Source: Streptomyces sp. NBC_01198
Lineage (GTDB): Bacteria; Actinomycetota; Actinomycetes; Streptomycetales; Streptomycetaceae
Direction: 5' to 3'
NCBI RefSeq assembly: GCF_036010485.1
Contig: NZ_CP108568.1
Location: forward strand, 2,688,001 to 2,752,000
DNA length: 64,000 nucleotides
Positions 43,843-51,814 of the stretch are shown here, in pieces; position 1 is the stretch's first letter; each line of letters begins with the position of its first letter. The translations under genes and the position numbers were made by a program. The notes under the pieces are model-generated. The model saw only the letters and a list, made by a program, of their open reading frames with translations, had not been told where the DNA came from and made no database searches.

Positions 43843-45021
43843 TCAGTAGATCGGCTTGTGGGGCTCGACCGTGTTGACCCAGCCGATCACGCCGCCGCCG
43901 ACGTGGACGGCGTCGGAGAAGCCCGCGGACTTGAGCACCGCGAGGACCTCGGCGCTGCGCACCCCGGTCTTGCAGTGCAGCACGATCCGCTTGTCCTGCG
44001 GGAGCGAGGACAGGGCGCTGCCCATGATGAACTCGTTCTTCGGGATCAGCCTCGCGCCCGGGATGGACACGATCTCGTACTCGTTCGGCTCGCGGACGTC
44101 GATGATCTCGATGTTCTCGCCGTCGTCGATCCACTCCTTGAGCTGCTTGGGAGTGATCGTCGAACCGGCCGCCGCGACCTGCGCCTCCTCCGAGACGACG
44201 CCGCAGAAGGCCTCGTAGTCGATGAGTTCGGTGACCGTCGGGTGGTCGCCGCACACCGCGCAGTCCGGGTCCTTGCGGACCTTGACCGTGCGGTACGTCA
44301 TCTCCAGGGCGTCGTAGATCATCAGCCGGCCGAGCAGCGGCTCACCGATGCCGGCCAGCAGCTTGATCGCCTCGGTGACCTGGATCGAGCCGATCGACGC
44401 GCACAGCACGCCGAGCACGCCGCCCTCGGCGCAGGACGGCACCATGCCGGGGGGCGGGGGCTCGGGGTAGAGGCAGCGGTAGCAGGGGCCGTGCTCGGAC
44501 CAGAAGACCGAGGCCTGGCCGTCGAAGCGGTAGATGGAGCCCCAGACGTACGGCTTGTTCAGCAGCACGCACGCGTCGTTGACCAGGTAGCGGGTGGCGA
44601 AGTTGTCCGTGCCGTCCACGATCAGGTCGTACTGGGCGAAGATCTCCATCACGTTCTCGGCTTCGAGCCGGGTCTCGTGCAGGACGACGTTCACCAGCGG
44701 GTTGATGCCCAGGACCGAGTCGCGGGCCGACTCGGCCTTGGAGCGGCCGATGTCGGCCTGGCTGTGGATGATCTGGCGTTGCAGGTTCGACTCGTCGACC
44801 TCGTCGAACTCGACGATGCCGAGCGTGCCGACACCGGCGGCCGCGAGGTACATCAGGGCCGGCGAGCCGAGACCGCCGGCGCCGACACACAGCACCTTGG
44901 CGTTCTTGAGCCGCTTCTGCCCGTCCATGCCAACATCGGGGATGATCAGGTGGCGCGAATATCTGCGGACCTCGTCAACGGTGAGCTCGGCGGCCGGCTC
45001 GACCAGCGGTGGCAGCGACAC
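43843..45021 (-). CDS. moeZ: Adenylyltransferase/sulfurtransferase MoeZ
   Basis: The 392-residue protein activates sulfur carriers such as MoaD by adenylation and sulfuration. A ThiF/MoeB domain (GAGGLGSPALMYLAAAG near 48) has two zinc cysteine pairs (CYRC, CAVC). A C-terminal rhodanese domain ends with the cysteine loop CKTGVRS, Cys350. It starts at GTG 45021, GAGGT four bases upstream. It corresponds to Rv3206c in position. With MoaE at 16.8 kb it serves the same pathway. It is followed by a convergent gene and strong terminator. Confidence 0.94.
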   Translation of the reverse strand: MSLPPLVEPAAELTVDEVRRYSRHLIIPDVGMDGQKRLKNAKVLCVGAGGLGSPALMYLAAAGVGTLGIVEFDEVDESNLQRQIIHSQADIGRSKAESARDSVLGINPLVNVVLHETRLEAENVMEIFAQYDLIVDGTDNFATRYLVNDACVLLNKPYVWGSIYRFDGQASVFWSEHGPCYRCLYPEPPPPGMVPSCAEGGVLGVLCASIGSIQVTEAIKLLAGIGEPLLGRLMIYDALEMTYRTVKVRKDPDCAVCGDHPTVTELIDYEAFCGVVSEEAQVAAAGSTITPKQLKEWIDDGENIEIIDVREPNEYEIVSIPGARLIPKNEFIMGSALSSLPQDKRIVLHCKTGVRSAEVLAVLKSAGFSDAVHVGGGVIGWVNTVEPHKPIY

Positions 45022-45155
45022 AGGGACCTCAGCAATACGATCGGTCGGTCTCAGACGGTACGGACGTCACGTGCTCGCACACGCGCACCCCTGCAACACT
45101 GCCACGCCGGTCTTCATTCCAAGACACCCGGTCCGAGGGCCGAGACATCCCGCGG

Positions 45156-45947
45156 TCACATCGTGGGCGGCGGCCGATCCACCGGGTCGCCGGCCGCCAG
45201 ACGCACCGCCCGGTCCCAGTATCCGGGCAGTCCCTCCCACGGGTCGGTCCCGTCCCGTGCGGTGCGGTCGGTCAGGCACACGGTGGCCGCGCCCTGCCAG
45301 CGGGCGATCCGCAGGGCGTCGTCCAGGTGCGCCTCCGGCAGGCCGTGCACCAGGTGCACGAAGCGCGACGGCGGATACAGCGCCGTCCACTGCGGAGCCT
45401 CCGACCACCGGTAGCGGTCCCACGACCCCGCGAAGGTGACCAGCTGGTCGGCCAGGCCGGCGTAACAGGGGTCGGGGTGGGTGCCGTGACCGAGGACGAT
45501 GTGGCCGGCGCCACTCCTGCCGCGTCCCGGCTCGCGCTCCAGCAGCGCACGCAGCGTGGTGATCGCCCAGTGGCAGTCGTCGGCCTCCGCCCGGCCGTTG
45601 GGCGCCTTGTCCAGGTAGAAGCCGTCGACCTGATACCAGTCCAGGTAGCGCGAGGCGTCGGAGACCAGCTCGCCGAACGGCCGCCGGCCGCGTGCGGCGT
45701 CCAGCAGTCCGAGCAGCGGGACGCCGTTCTCGCGGACGCGGGCGGCCGCCTCGGCGTACAGCGGGTCGGGGCGGCTGCCGGGCCCCCGGGCCACGTCGAA
45801 GGCGGCCCAGTGCAACGGCGTGCCCGGGCGGGCGAGTTCGGCCCACTCCGCCGGGGCCACCAGCGGGTGCGCGAAGGCCGGCACGCCGAATCCGGTGCCG
45901 TCGCCGCGCGGCCTGACGCCGCGCCGCGACCTGGTCAGACGCGACAT
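45156..45947 (-). CDS. Spherulin-4/GH135-like glycoside hydrolase family protein
   Basis: The 263-residue protein matches the spherulation-specific family 4 domain: GVPAFAHPLV near residue 20, a middle LGLLDAARGRRP and FYLDKAP near 110, with conserved aspartates. Fungal members (Sph3, GH135) cleave galactosaminogalactan. The TIM-barrel acidic residues are not all traceable by eye. No signal peptide is obvious, so the site of action is uncertain. It overlaps the end of the epimerase gene by 13 bases and follows GGAGG, so it is the last gene of a four-gene operon. It could also be a protein that only binds the polymer. Confidence 0.8.
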   Translation of the reverse strand: MSRLTRSRRGVRPRGDGTGFGVPAFAHPLVAPAEWAELARPGTPLHWAAFDVARGPGSRPDPLYAEAAARVRENGVPLLGLLDAARGRRPFGELVSDASRYLDWYQVDGFYLDKAPNGRAEADDCHWAITTLRALLEREPGRGRSGAGHIVLGHGTHPDPCYAGLADQLVTFAGSWDRYRWSEAPQWTALYPPSRFVHLVHGLPEAHLDDALRIARWQGAATVCLTDRTARDGTDPWEGLPGYWDRAVRLAAGDPVDRPPPTM

Positions 45948-46852
45948 GCCGCCTCCATCCACACATCGGCAAGCGACTCCTCAAGGCCGATCCGCGGCCG
46001 CCAGCCGAGCCGGTCGCGCGCGGTACGGACGTCGGCCTGCTGCCACAGCCCGCAGCCGTCGGGGTACGGCGGCATCGTCGCCCCGCCGGAGGCGGGCGCC
46101 TCGTCCAGCTCGCGGACGGCGCCCTCGTACCCCGCGACATGGGCCAGCGCGGCGGCCATGTCGCGCATCCGCACCGCCCGCCCGCTGCCGATGTTCACCA
46201 CGCCCTGCGCGGCGGACAGCGAGGCGGCGTGCACCGCGCGGGCGACGTCGCGGGCGTCGATGAAGTCGCGCTGCACCCCCAGGCCGCCGAGCCGCAGTTC
46301 GGCGTCGCCGTTCTGCATGGCCCTGCGCAGCGCCTCGGCGACCCTGCCCATCGGCGCGCCAGTCGGCGTACCGGGGCCGACCGGGCTGAACACCCGCAGC
46401 ACGACCGCGTCCAGGCCGGAACCGAGCACCAGCTCGGTGGCGGCGAGCTTGCTCACCCCGTACGGGCCGCCGGGACGCGGCGGCGCGTCCTCGCCGGTGG
46501 AGGAGCCGACCGGGGACGGGCCGTATTCGGAACCGCAGCCCAGCTGGACCAGCCGGGCGGTGGTGCTGCTGCGGCGCATCGCCTCGCAGACCGTGGCGAC
46601 GGCCACGGTGTTCTGCCGGGTCAGCTCGCGGGCGGCACCGCGGGTGGTGCCGGCGCAGTTGACGATCACGCCGGGGTGAACCGCGTCGAGGAAGCGGGCC
46701 AGCACGCCGGGCGCGCCGCTGGACAGGTCGAACCTGACGTCGGCGTCGTCGCTGCGGCCCAGCGCGGTGAGCTGGACGGCGGGATCCGCGAGCAGTCGCT
46801 CCGCGACGTGGCGGCCGAGGAAGCCGTCGGCTCCGAGCAGCAGCACTCTCAT
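45935..46852 (-). CDS. NAD-dependent nucleotide-sugar epimerase/dehydratase
   Basis: The 305-residue SDR protein has the Rossmann start MRVLLLGADGFLG, the catalytic YxxxK pair at Tyr131-Lys135 (PYGVSK), and RVFSPVGPGTPTG, LGVQRDFIDARDVARA and the late LGWRPRIGLEESLADVW segment. This is the pattern of UDP-sugar 4-epimerases and related enzymes. In a Pel-like locus the matching enzyme (PelX) makes UDP-GalNAc from UDP-GlcNAc; that function is suggested here by context only. Ribosome site GGAGG is 6 bases from the ATG. Confidence 0.88.
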   Translation of the reverse strand: MRVLLLGADGFLGRHVAERLLADPAVQLTALGRSDDADVRFDLSSGAPGVLARFLDAVHPGVIVNCAGTTRGAARELTRQNTVAVATVCEAMRRSSTTARLVQLGCGSEYGPSPVGSSTGEDAPPRPGGPYGVSKLAATELVLGSGLDAVVLRVFSPVGPGTPTGAPMGRVAEALRRAMQNGDAELRLGGLGVQRDFIDARDVARAVHAASLSAAQGVVNIGSGRAVRMRDMAAALAHVAGYEGAVRELDEAPASGGATMPPYPDGCGLWQQADVRTARDRLGWRPRIGLEESLADVWMEAACRV

Positions 46853-46947
46853 CGGGTGCCTCCGAGCGGTGCGGTGCGCGGCCGGCGGTTTCGGTGTCGG
46901 GACAAATGCGTGATCAAGGGTCTTTCTCCTGGTCGGTGTGACGGAGG

Positions 46948-48420
46948 TCAGTGGCGCCCGGCGGGCGGCAGGCGGTGCGCGGCGGCTCGGGCGAGCAGGC
47001 GGAAGGCCTGGGCTGCCAGTACGAGGGCGGCGGCGCCGCACACGGCGGCCTCCGCGGTGCCGCCGGGCGGCGCCAGGTGGCCGGGGGCCGCCGCGAGCAG
47101 GAGGGTCAGCGCCTCGGCGGCGCAGGCCGCGGCCAGGCCCGCGGCGGCGGGCCCCGGGTGGCCGTGCACGGCCAGCAGCCGGGCGGTGAAGAGCAGCACG
47201 CCCAGCGCGGCCGGTCCGGCGAGCGGGGCCGAGCCCGCCATGGCGGCGGCGGTCAGCAGCAGCGCGCCGAGCGCGGCGGCGTAACCGGCCAGGGCGGCCG
47301 CCAGCCGGGGCCGTACGGCGTCGGCGAAGTCGGCGAGGCCGTGGCTGGGGGCGAGCTGGGCGCGGGCGGCCGCCGCGAACCAGCCGGCCAGCGCGGCGGC
47401 GGGCGCCAGGCTCAGCGCGAGGGCCGCGAAGGAGGCGGTGCCGGCGCCGGGGTCGAACCGGCCGCGGCCGGCCAGCGCGGTGACGGCCTGCGGGCCGTAG
47501 AGCGCGAAGCCGAGCAGGCCGTACGTCCACAGGGCCGCGCCGGCGCCCGGGGCCGCGCGCAGCGGCCCGCCGCGCAGGGCCGCCCACAGGGCGACCGCCA
47601 CCAGCGCGGCGACCGGCGCGGCCGCGGCGGGCAGTCCGGCGGCCAGTACGCATCCGGCCCCGGGCAGCAGGTGCGCCGCGACGGCCCGCCCCCCGAGCCG
47701 CGCCCTGGCCGCTCCCCGCTCCCCCACGGCGGCCACCCGGACCGCCCGGGGAACCCGCGCGTACAGCTCCTCGGCCAGCCCGAACACGTCCCGGTGCCGC
47801 AGCCGTCGCGCCTCCCCGTCGTTGACCCCGTACGCCTCCAGTCCGGCGGCGATCTCCCAGGCGTCCACGGCCCCAGAGACGAGCGTCCGGTACCGGTGCA
47901 TCACGGCCCGCACCGGATCGGCGGGCCCGCGCCGCCGCGCCGGTCCCCCTGCGGGGGAAGTGCCCCCGGGGCGCGGCGCGGGCTGCGAAATCGATTCACC
48001 AGCGCCACCCGGGGCCCACCCGCCCCGGGTGGCCCCGGACTCCGCGGGCGGCCGGGCGCGAGCCGCGGCGCCGACGGGCGGCGCGAGGTCCGCGGGGCGC
48101 GCGTGGTCGGGCGGCGCGAGGTCCGCGGGGCGCGCGTGGTCGGGCGGCGCGTCGCGGGCAGGCTGCCCGGCGTCCGCCCTCCGGTCGGGCACAGCGCCCG
48201 CGGGCTGCCCGGCGTCCGGCTTCCGTGCGGGGTCGGGCACGGCGTCGGCGGGCGGCTCGGCGGTCTCTCCCGCCGGGCCCGGCTCGGCGGTCTCTCCCGC
48301 CGGGCCCGGCTCGGCGGTCTCTCCCGCCGGGCCCGGGCGGGCGGGGGGACGGCCTGTGTCGGGATCGGGGGGGGCTGGTATCGGGGGGACGGCTTCTGGC
48401 GGGGTGGGTTCAGGGGTCAT
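46948..48420 (-). CDS. Polytopic membrane protein of the exopolysaccharide-type operon
   Basis: The 490-residue protein has a Pro/Ala-rich N-terminal 160 residues containing three perfect copies of a nine-residue unit (PGPAGETAE) and a second short repeat (HARPADLAPP). Then a soluble linker (VRAVMHRYRTLVSGAVDAWEIAAGLEAYG) leads to about nine hydrophobic helices in the last 270 residues. The topology could be that of a polymer flippase (PelG-like) or transport component, but no family motif is certain. The ATG at 48420 is 22 bases behind the upstream glycosyltransferase stop; the gap to the epimerase is 95 bases. Confidence 0.68.
   Translation of the reverse strand: MTPEPTPPEAVPPIPAPPDPDTGRPPARPGPAGETAEPGPAGETAEPGPAGETAEPPADAVPDPARKPDAGQPAGAVPDRRADAGQPARDAPPDHARPADLAPPDHARPADLAPPVGAAARARPPAESGATRGGWAPGGAGESISQPAPRPGGTSPAGGPARRRGPADPVRAVMHRYRTLVSGAVDAWEIAAGLEAYGVNDGEARRLRHRDVFGLAEELYARVPRAVRVAAVGERGAARARLGGRAVAAHLLPGAGCVLAAGLPAAAAPVAALVAVALWAALRGGPLRAAPGAGAALWTYGLLGFALYGPQAVTALAGRGRFDPGAGTASFAALALSLAPAAALAGWFAAAARAQLAPSHGLADFADAVRPRLAAALAGYAAALGALLLTAAAMAGSAPLAGPAALGVLLFTARLLAVHGHPGPAAAGLAAACAAEALTLLLAAAPGHLAPPGGTAEAAVCGAAALVLAAQAFRLLARAAAHRLPPAGRH
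48254..48334 (+). repeat. Three perfect 27-bp tandem repeats
   Basis: The unit (48254-48280, 48281-48307, 48308-48334) is repeated without change and encodes PGPAGETAE in the N-terminal tail of the membrane protein. A second tandem unit of about 33 bp follows at 48078-48143. Confidence 0.9.
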
Positions 48421-48442
48421 GGGGGTGGCGCTCCGAACGTGG

Positions 48443-50140
48443 TCAGGGGCGGGTGGCCGGGACGGGCGTCCAGGACGGGTGGGACGGGGTGGGGGCCAGG
48501 CGGGAGGGGGAGAGGGATTCCGCGGGCGTGGTGAACGGGCGCGGAGCGCCCTGCGCGTCGAGCAGCGGCAGACGGCGCACCGGGTGGTGGGCGACCACGT
48601 CGAGGTAGCTCTCGCGGAAGGCGTCAACGCAGGTGGTGACGGTGAAGAGGGCCAGCGCCCGCTCCCTGGCCGCGGCGCCGAGGCGGGCCGCACGCTCCGG
48701 GCCGCGCAGCAGGTCGAGCGTCGCGTCCGCCAGCGCCCTCGGGTTGCGCGGCGGGACCACCAGGCCCGTACCGCCGATGACCTCGCGCACCGCCCCGACG
48801 TCCGTGGACACCGTCGGCCGCCCGCAGAACATCGCCTCGACCAGGCTCAGCGGGAAGCCCTCCGCGCTGCTGGACAGCACCACGACATCGCCCGCCGCGT
48901 AGGCGTCCGCGGACTCCGGGGCGCCGGGCGAGCCGATCTCCTCGAAGCTCACCGGATTCTCACCGACGGCGTTCGCGTCGGCCGCCTCGTCGGGGAAGAG
49001 CTGGGCGGCGAGCGTGCGGCAGTGCTCCAGATAGCCGGTCGCGCGCTCGTCCGCAGCCCGCAGGTGGAAGATCCGCAGCCGGGCGTGCGGTTCCTCCCGG
49101 CGTACGGCGTGGAAGGCGTGCAGCAGCGCGATGAGGTCCTTGGCCGGGTCGGCGCGGCCGACCCACGCCACCGTCGGGTCGGCGTGCGCGGCCTGCTCGC
49201 CGGCCTGCGCCGCGGCCTCGGCGGCCGCGCCGGCCCGCGCGAACCGCCCCGCGTCGATGCCCGGGTGGATGGTCCGCATCCGCTCCCTGGGCGCACCGCA
49301 CCGCTCCTGCCAGCGGCGCACGTGCGTCGACCCCGGGGTGATCAGCGCGGCCTGCCGGTAGCTCTCCCCCGCAAGCAGCCGGTAGTGGTCGCCGAGCAGG
49401 GCGCGTACGGCGGGCGGCAGGCCGGCGGCCCGGTGGGCGAGCAGTGCCTCCCGGGCGCGGACGGTGTACTCGGTGACGATCAGCGGCGTGCCGCAGAACC
49501 GTTTGCCCAACAGCCCCGGGAGGGCGGCCGGTCCGCCGGACACCGCGTGGCAGACGTCGGCCGAGCCCAGCTCGTCCGGGCCGTACCAGGGAGCCGACAG
49601 CGGGCGCAGCTGGCGCTCGAGCAGGTCGGCGACGGTGAGCAGTTCGGTCACGACGATGTCGCCGAGCACCGGACGTACGCCCCGGGCCCGGCAGGCCGCC
49701 TCCAGCTCCGCCAGGGCGTCGTCGCCGCGCAGCAGCGGGGGCAGGGCGCCGGGGGACTCCACGGCCAGGTCCGCGAGGGCGTACAGGCCGGCGGCGAAAC
49801 GGTCCGCCCGCTCGACCTGCCCCATCCCGGCGCCGCCGGCCAGCGCGGCGGCGAGGTCGCGGAAGCCGCTGCGGAAGGCGGCGCGCCTGGCCCTGGCCGC
49901 GGAGCGGCCGCCGCCGCGGGGGGCCTCGGGGGCGGGCTCGCCCCACATCCGCTCGTGCCGCACGCGGCGGACGTGCGGCGGGATCTCGACCGTGCCCGCG
50001 GCCTCGGTGCGCGGTGACCGGCTCAGCGCGTAGACGTCGAAGTCGTGGTGTGCCAGGCCTCTGACGAGGCGGTCGCACCATGCGCCGCCCTCACCTCTTG
50101 CGTACGGATAGCCACCCTCGGTAAGTAATCCAATCCGCAC
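48443..50140 (-). CDS. PelF-like glycosyltransferase (DUF3492-GT4)
   Basis: The 565-residue protein begins MRIGLLTEGGYPYARGEGG (GTG-encoded Met), the N-terminal signature of DUF3492, the domain that precedes the GT4 catalytic fold in PelF. The C-terminal GT4 domain has the Ex7E motif EGFPLSLVEA near residue 460, with HPGIDAGRF and PTVAWVGRADPAKD for the nucleotide. PelF uses UDP-GalNAc and UDP-GlcNAc to polymerise Pel polysaccharide. The start at 50140 has GGGGG seven bases upstream. Codon 5 is TTA, the rare leucine codon read only by the bldA tRNA, so translation is likely tied to development. It is the first gene of the operon. Confidence 0.86.
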   Translation of the reverse strand: MRIGLLTEGGYPYARGEGGAWCDRLVRGLAHHDFDVYALSRSPRTEAAGTVEIPPHVRRVRHERMWGEPAPEAPRGGGRSAARARRAAFRSGFRDLAAALAGGAGMGQVERADRFAAGLYALADLAVESPGALPPLLRGDDALAELEAACRARGVRPVLGDIVVTELLTVADLLERQLRPLSAPWYGPDELGSADVCHAVSGGPAALPGLLGKRFCGTPLIVTEYTVRAREALLAHRAAGLPPAVRALLGDHYRLLAGESYRQAALITPGSTHVRRWQERCGAPRERMRTIHPGIDAGRFARAGAAAEAAAQAGEQAAHADPTVAWVGRADPAKDLIALLHAFHAVRREEPHARLRIFHLRAADERATGYLEHCRTLAAQLFPDEAADANAVGENPVSFEEIGSPGAPESADAYAAGDVVVLSSSAEGFPLSLVEAMFCGRPTVSTDVGAVREVIGGTGLVVPPRNPRALADATLDLLRGPERAARLGAAARERALALFTVTTCVDAFRESYLDVVAHHPVRRLPLLDAQGAPRPFTTPAESLSPSRLAPTPSHPSWTPVPATRP

Positions 50141-50444
50141 GGGTGCGCCCCCTCTTGTCCTCAACCCCGGACGAGCTGGTGTCCCGCCCGGCGCGACGAC
50201 CGTATTGCGCCATGCGGGCGGCGCGGCGGACGGTTGTCCGCGGCACCACCAAAAGGGGTGAACAGGCGTAACTTCTCCCAACGTCGGGCGTTGGAGTCAT
50301 CCCACGAATCCCGCCGGGAGGTGCCGTCGCGGTTCGGCGTCCCGGCGCGGGGCGTGCGGTTCCGCCCCCGGGGCCACGCCTGGGGGTATCCGCAGCGCGC
50401 CGGAAAACGCTGAGCCGCCGCGCCCTGGGGCAAGCCCCTGGGCG
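50141..50444. other. Intergenic promoter region of the exopolysaccharide-type operon
   Basis: This 304-base stretch separates the DUF3152 stop from the glycosyltransferase start. It holds the palindrome CCAACG-TCGGG-CGTTGG (50278-50294), about 140 bases upstream of the GTG, which could be an operator. A hairpin (GCCCTGGGGC with GCCCCTGGGC, 50423-50444) abuts the DUF3152 stop and is probably its terminator. No convincing promoter hexamers were found. Confidence 0.45.
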
Positions 50445-51806
50445 TTAGGGGAAGGGCCAGGCGTTCGGGCGGCAGGTGGGGCCGCCGTTCAGGGAGAGGA
50501 ACTTGGTCTGCTGCATCATCACCGGGGCCGGGGCACCGTTCCGGGGGCAGCCCACGTGCCCGTGGCCCAGCCGGTGACCGACCTCGTGGTTGATCAGCAT
50601 CTGGCGATACGCGTGCATCAGGTGCGGGCCGTACGTCTGCGCGCCCTGTGCCCAGCGGTAGGCGTTGATCATGGTGCGCGGCGTCGACGCCGCGTCGCAG
50701 GAAACGTTGTCGACCGTCGTGTCGAGCCCGGACCTGGCGCACCACTTCGCGGTCGTGCCGGGGCTGGCGAGGGTCACGACGATGTCCGCCTGGCCGGTCG
50801 AGACGCGCTCGAAGGTCATCGTGCCGCCGTGGCCCCAGCTGCGGCTGTCGTTGAGGGTCTTGAAGACCGTGTCGCTGAAGAGCCCGGGGTCCAGCGGGAG
50901 GCCCTTCTCGACGTCGACCCGGAAGGTCATCACCTTGCCCTTGCCGGGCGCGGCCTGGTGGCCGGGGACGGTCTCGAAGGCACCGGAGAGCTCGAGCGCG
51001 GGGTCCAGCGGATACTGCCGGTCCATCAGCTGGTCGTAGCCGACGGGGGCGACGGCCGGGGTCGCGCCGGTCGTCGCGGCCGGGCCTGAGCCCGGCGCGC
51101 CCGCGCCGGTGGAGCGGGTCGGCGTACCGGCGGTGGGGTCGGGGGCGGGGGTGTCCCCGCCGGTGCGGGTGAACTGGCCGTAGGCGGCGACAGCGACCGC
51201 GGTGACGACCGCGGCCGCGGCGACGCCGCTGATCGTCCAGGTGGCCTTGCCGGGTCTGCGGCGCCCGCCGGGGGCGGATTCGGGCTCGGGCGGGGCGGCG
51301 GGCGGCGGGGTCTCCGCGGGCGGGGCGGGGCGGGCGGGGGCGGGCAGCGGCTCGAAGGCGTCGAGGAACTCCTGCCGCGGCCGCGGCACCGTGCGGCCCG
51401 GCGTGTCCACCGGGTGCCGCGGCACCCGCAGGTCCCCGGCGGCCGCCGCGGTGGCGGTGTCGTGCGCGGCCCAGCCCTCGGCCCAGTCCTCGACGGGGTC
51501 GAAGGGCAGGCCCCGGCTGCCGGTGCCGCCGCCGCCCCAGGCGCCGGGCGTGCCCCACGCCCCGTGCTCGCGGTGCTCGGGGTGCGTGGGCGGGCGGGCT
51601 GAGTGGTCCTGGGGGCGTACGGCCGCGAAGGCGCCGCTGTCGCCGAAGGGGTCGAACGGCTCGGTGTAGGGGCCGCCTGAGCCGCGCCTGCGGCGCCCGC
51701 TGCCGGGGGTGCCCAGGGCGCTGCCGGGCGGCGCGAAGGTGCCGCCGGTCTGCGGTACGCGGTTGTCACGACCGTCCTGGCCGTCCCGCGCGCTGTGCTT
51801 GCCCAC
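50445..51806 (-). CDS. DUF3152 protein, membrane-anchored, with metzincin-type zinc site
   Basis: The 453-residue protein has a Pro/Gly-rich cytoplasmic N-terminus, a membrane helix (WTISGVAAAAVVTAVAVAAYGQF, about residue 190-213), a Pro/Thr-rich stalk and the DUF3152 domain. HEVGHRLGHGH at 407-417 fits the metzincin consensus HExxHxxGxxH and is followed by PVMMQQ, a possible Met-turn. Cysteines in the domain probably form disulfides (WCARSG, VSCDAA, VGCPRN, TCRPN). Start GTG 51806 gives VGKHSARD; it lies 8 bases after the hydrolase stop. It corresponds to Rv3207c. Confidence 0.85.
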   Translation of the reverse strand: MGKHSARDGQDGRDNRVPQTGGTFAPPGSALGTPGSGRRRRGSGGPYTEPFDPFGDSGAFAAVRPQDHSARPPTHPEHREHGAWGTPGAWGGGGTGSRGLPFDPVEDWAEGWAAHDTATAAAAGDLRVPRHPVDTPGRTVPRPRQEFLDAFEPLPAPARPAPPAETPPPAAPPEPESAPGGRRRPGKATWTISGVAAAAVVTAVAVAAYGQFTRTGGDTPAPDPTAGTPTRSTGAGAPGSGPAATTGATPAVAPVGYDQLMDRQYPLDPALELSGAFETVPGHQAAPGKGKVMTFRVDVEKGLPLDPGLFSDTVFKTLNDSRSWGHGGTMTFERVSTGQADIVVTLASPGTTAKWCARSGLDTTVDNVSCDAASTPRTMINAYRWAQGAQTYGPHLMHAYRQMLINHEVGHRLGHGHVGCPRNGAPAPVMMQQTKFLSLNGGPTCRPNAWPFP

Positions 51807-51814
51807 GCCCTCGA

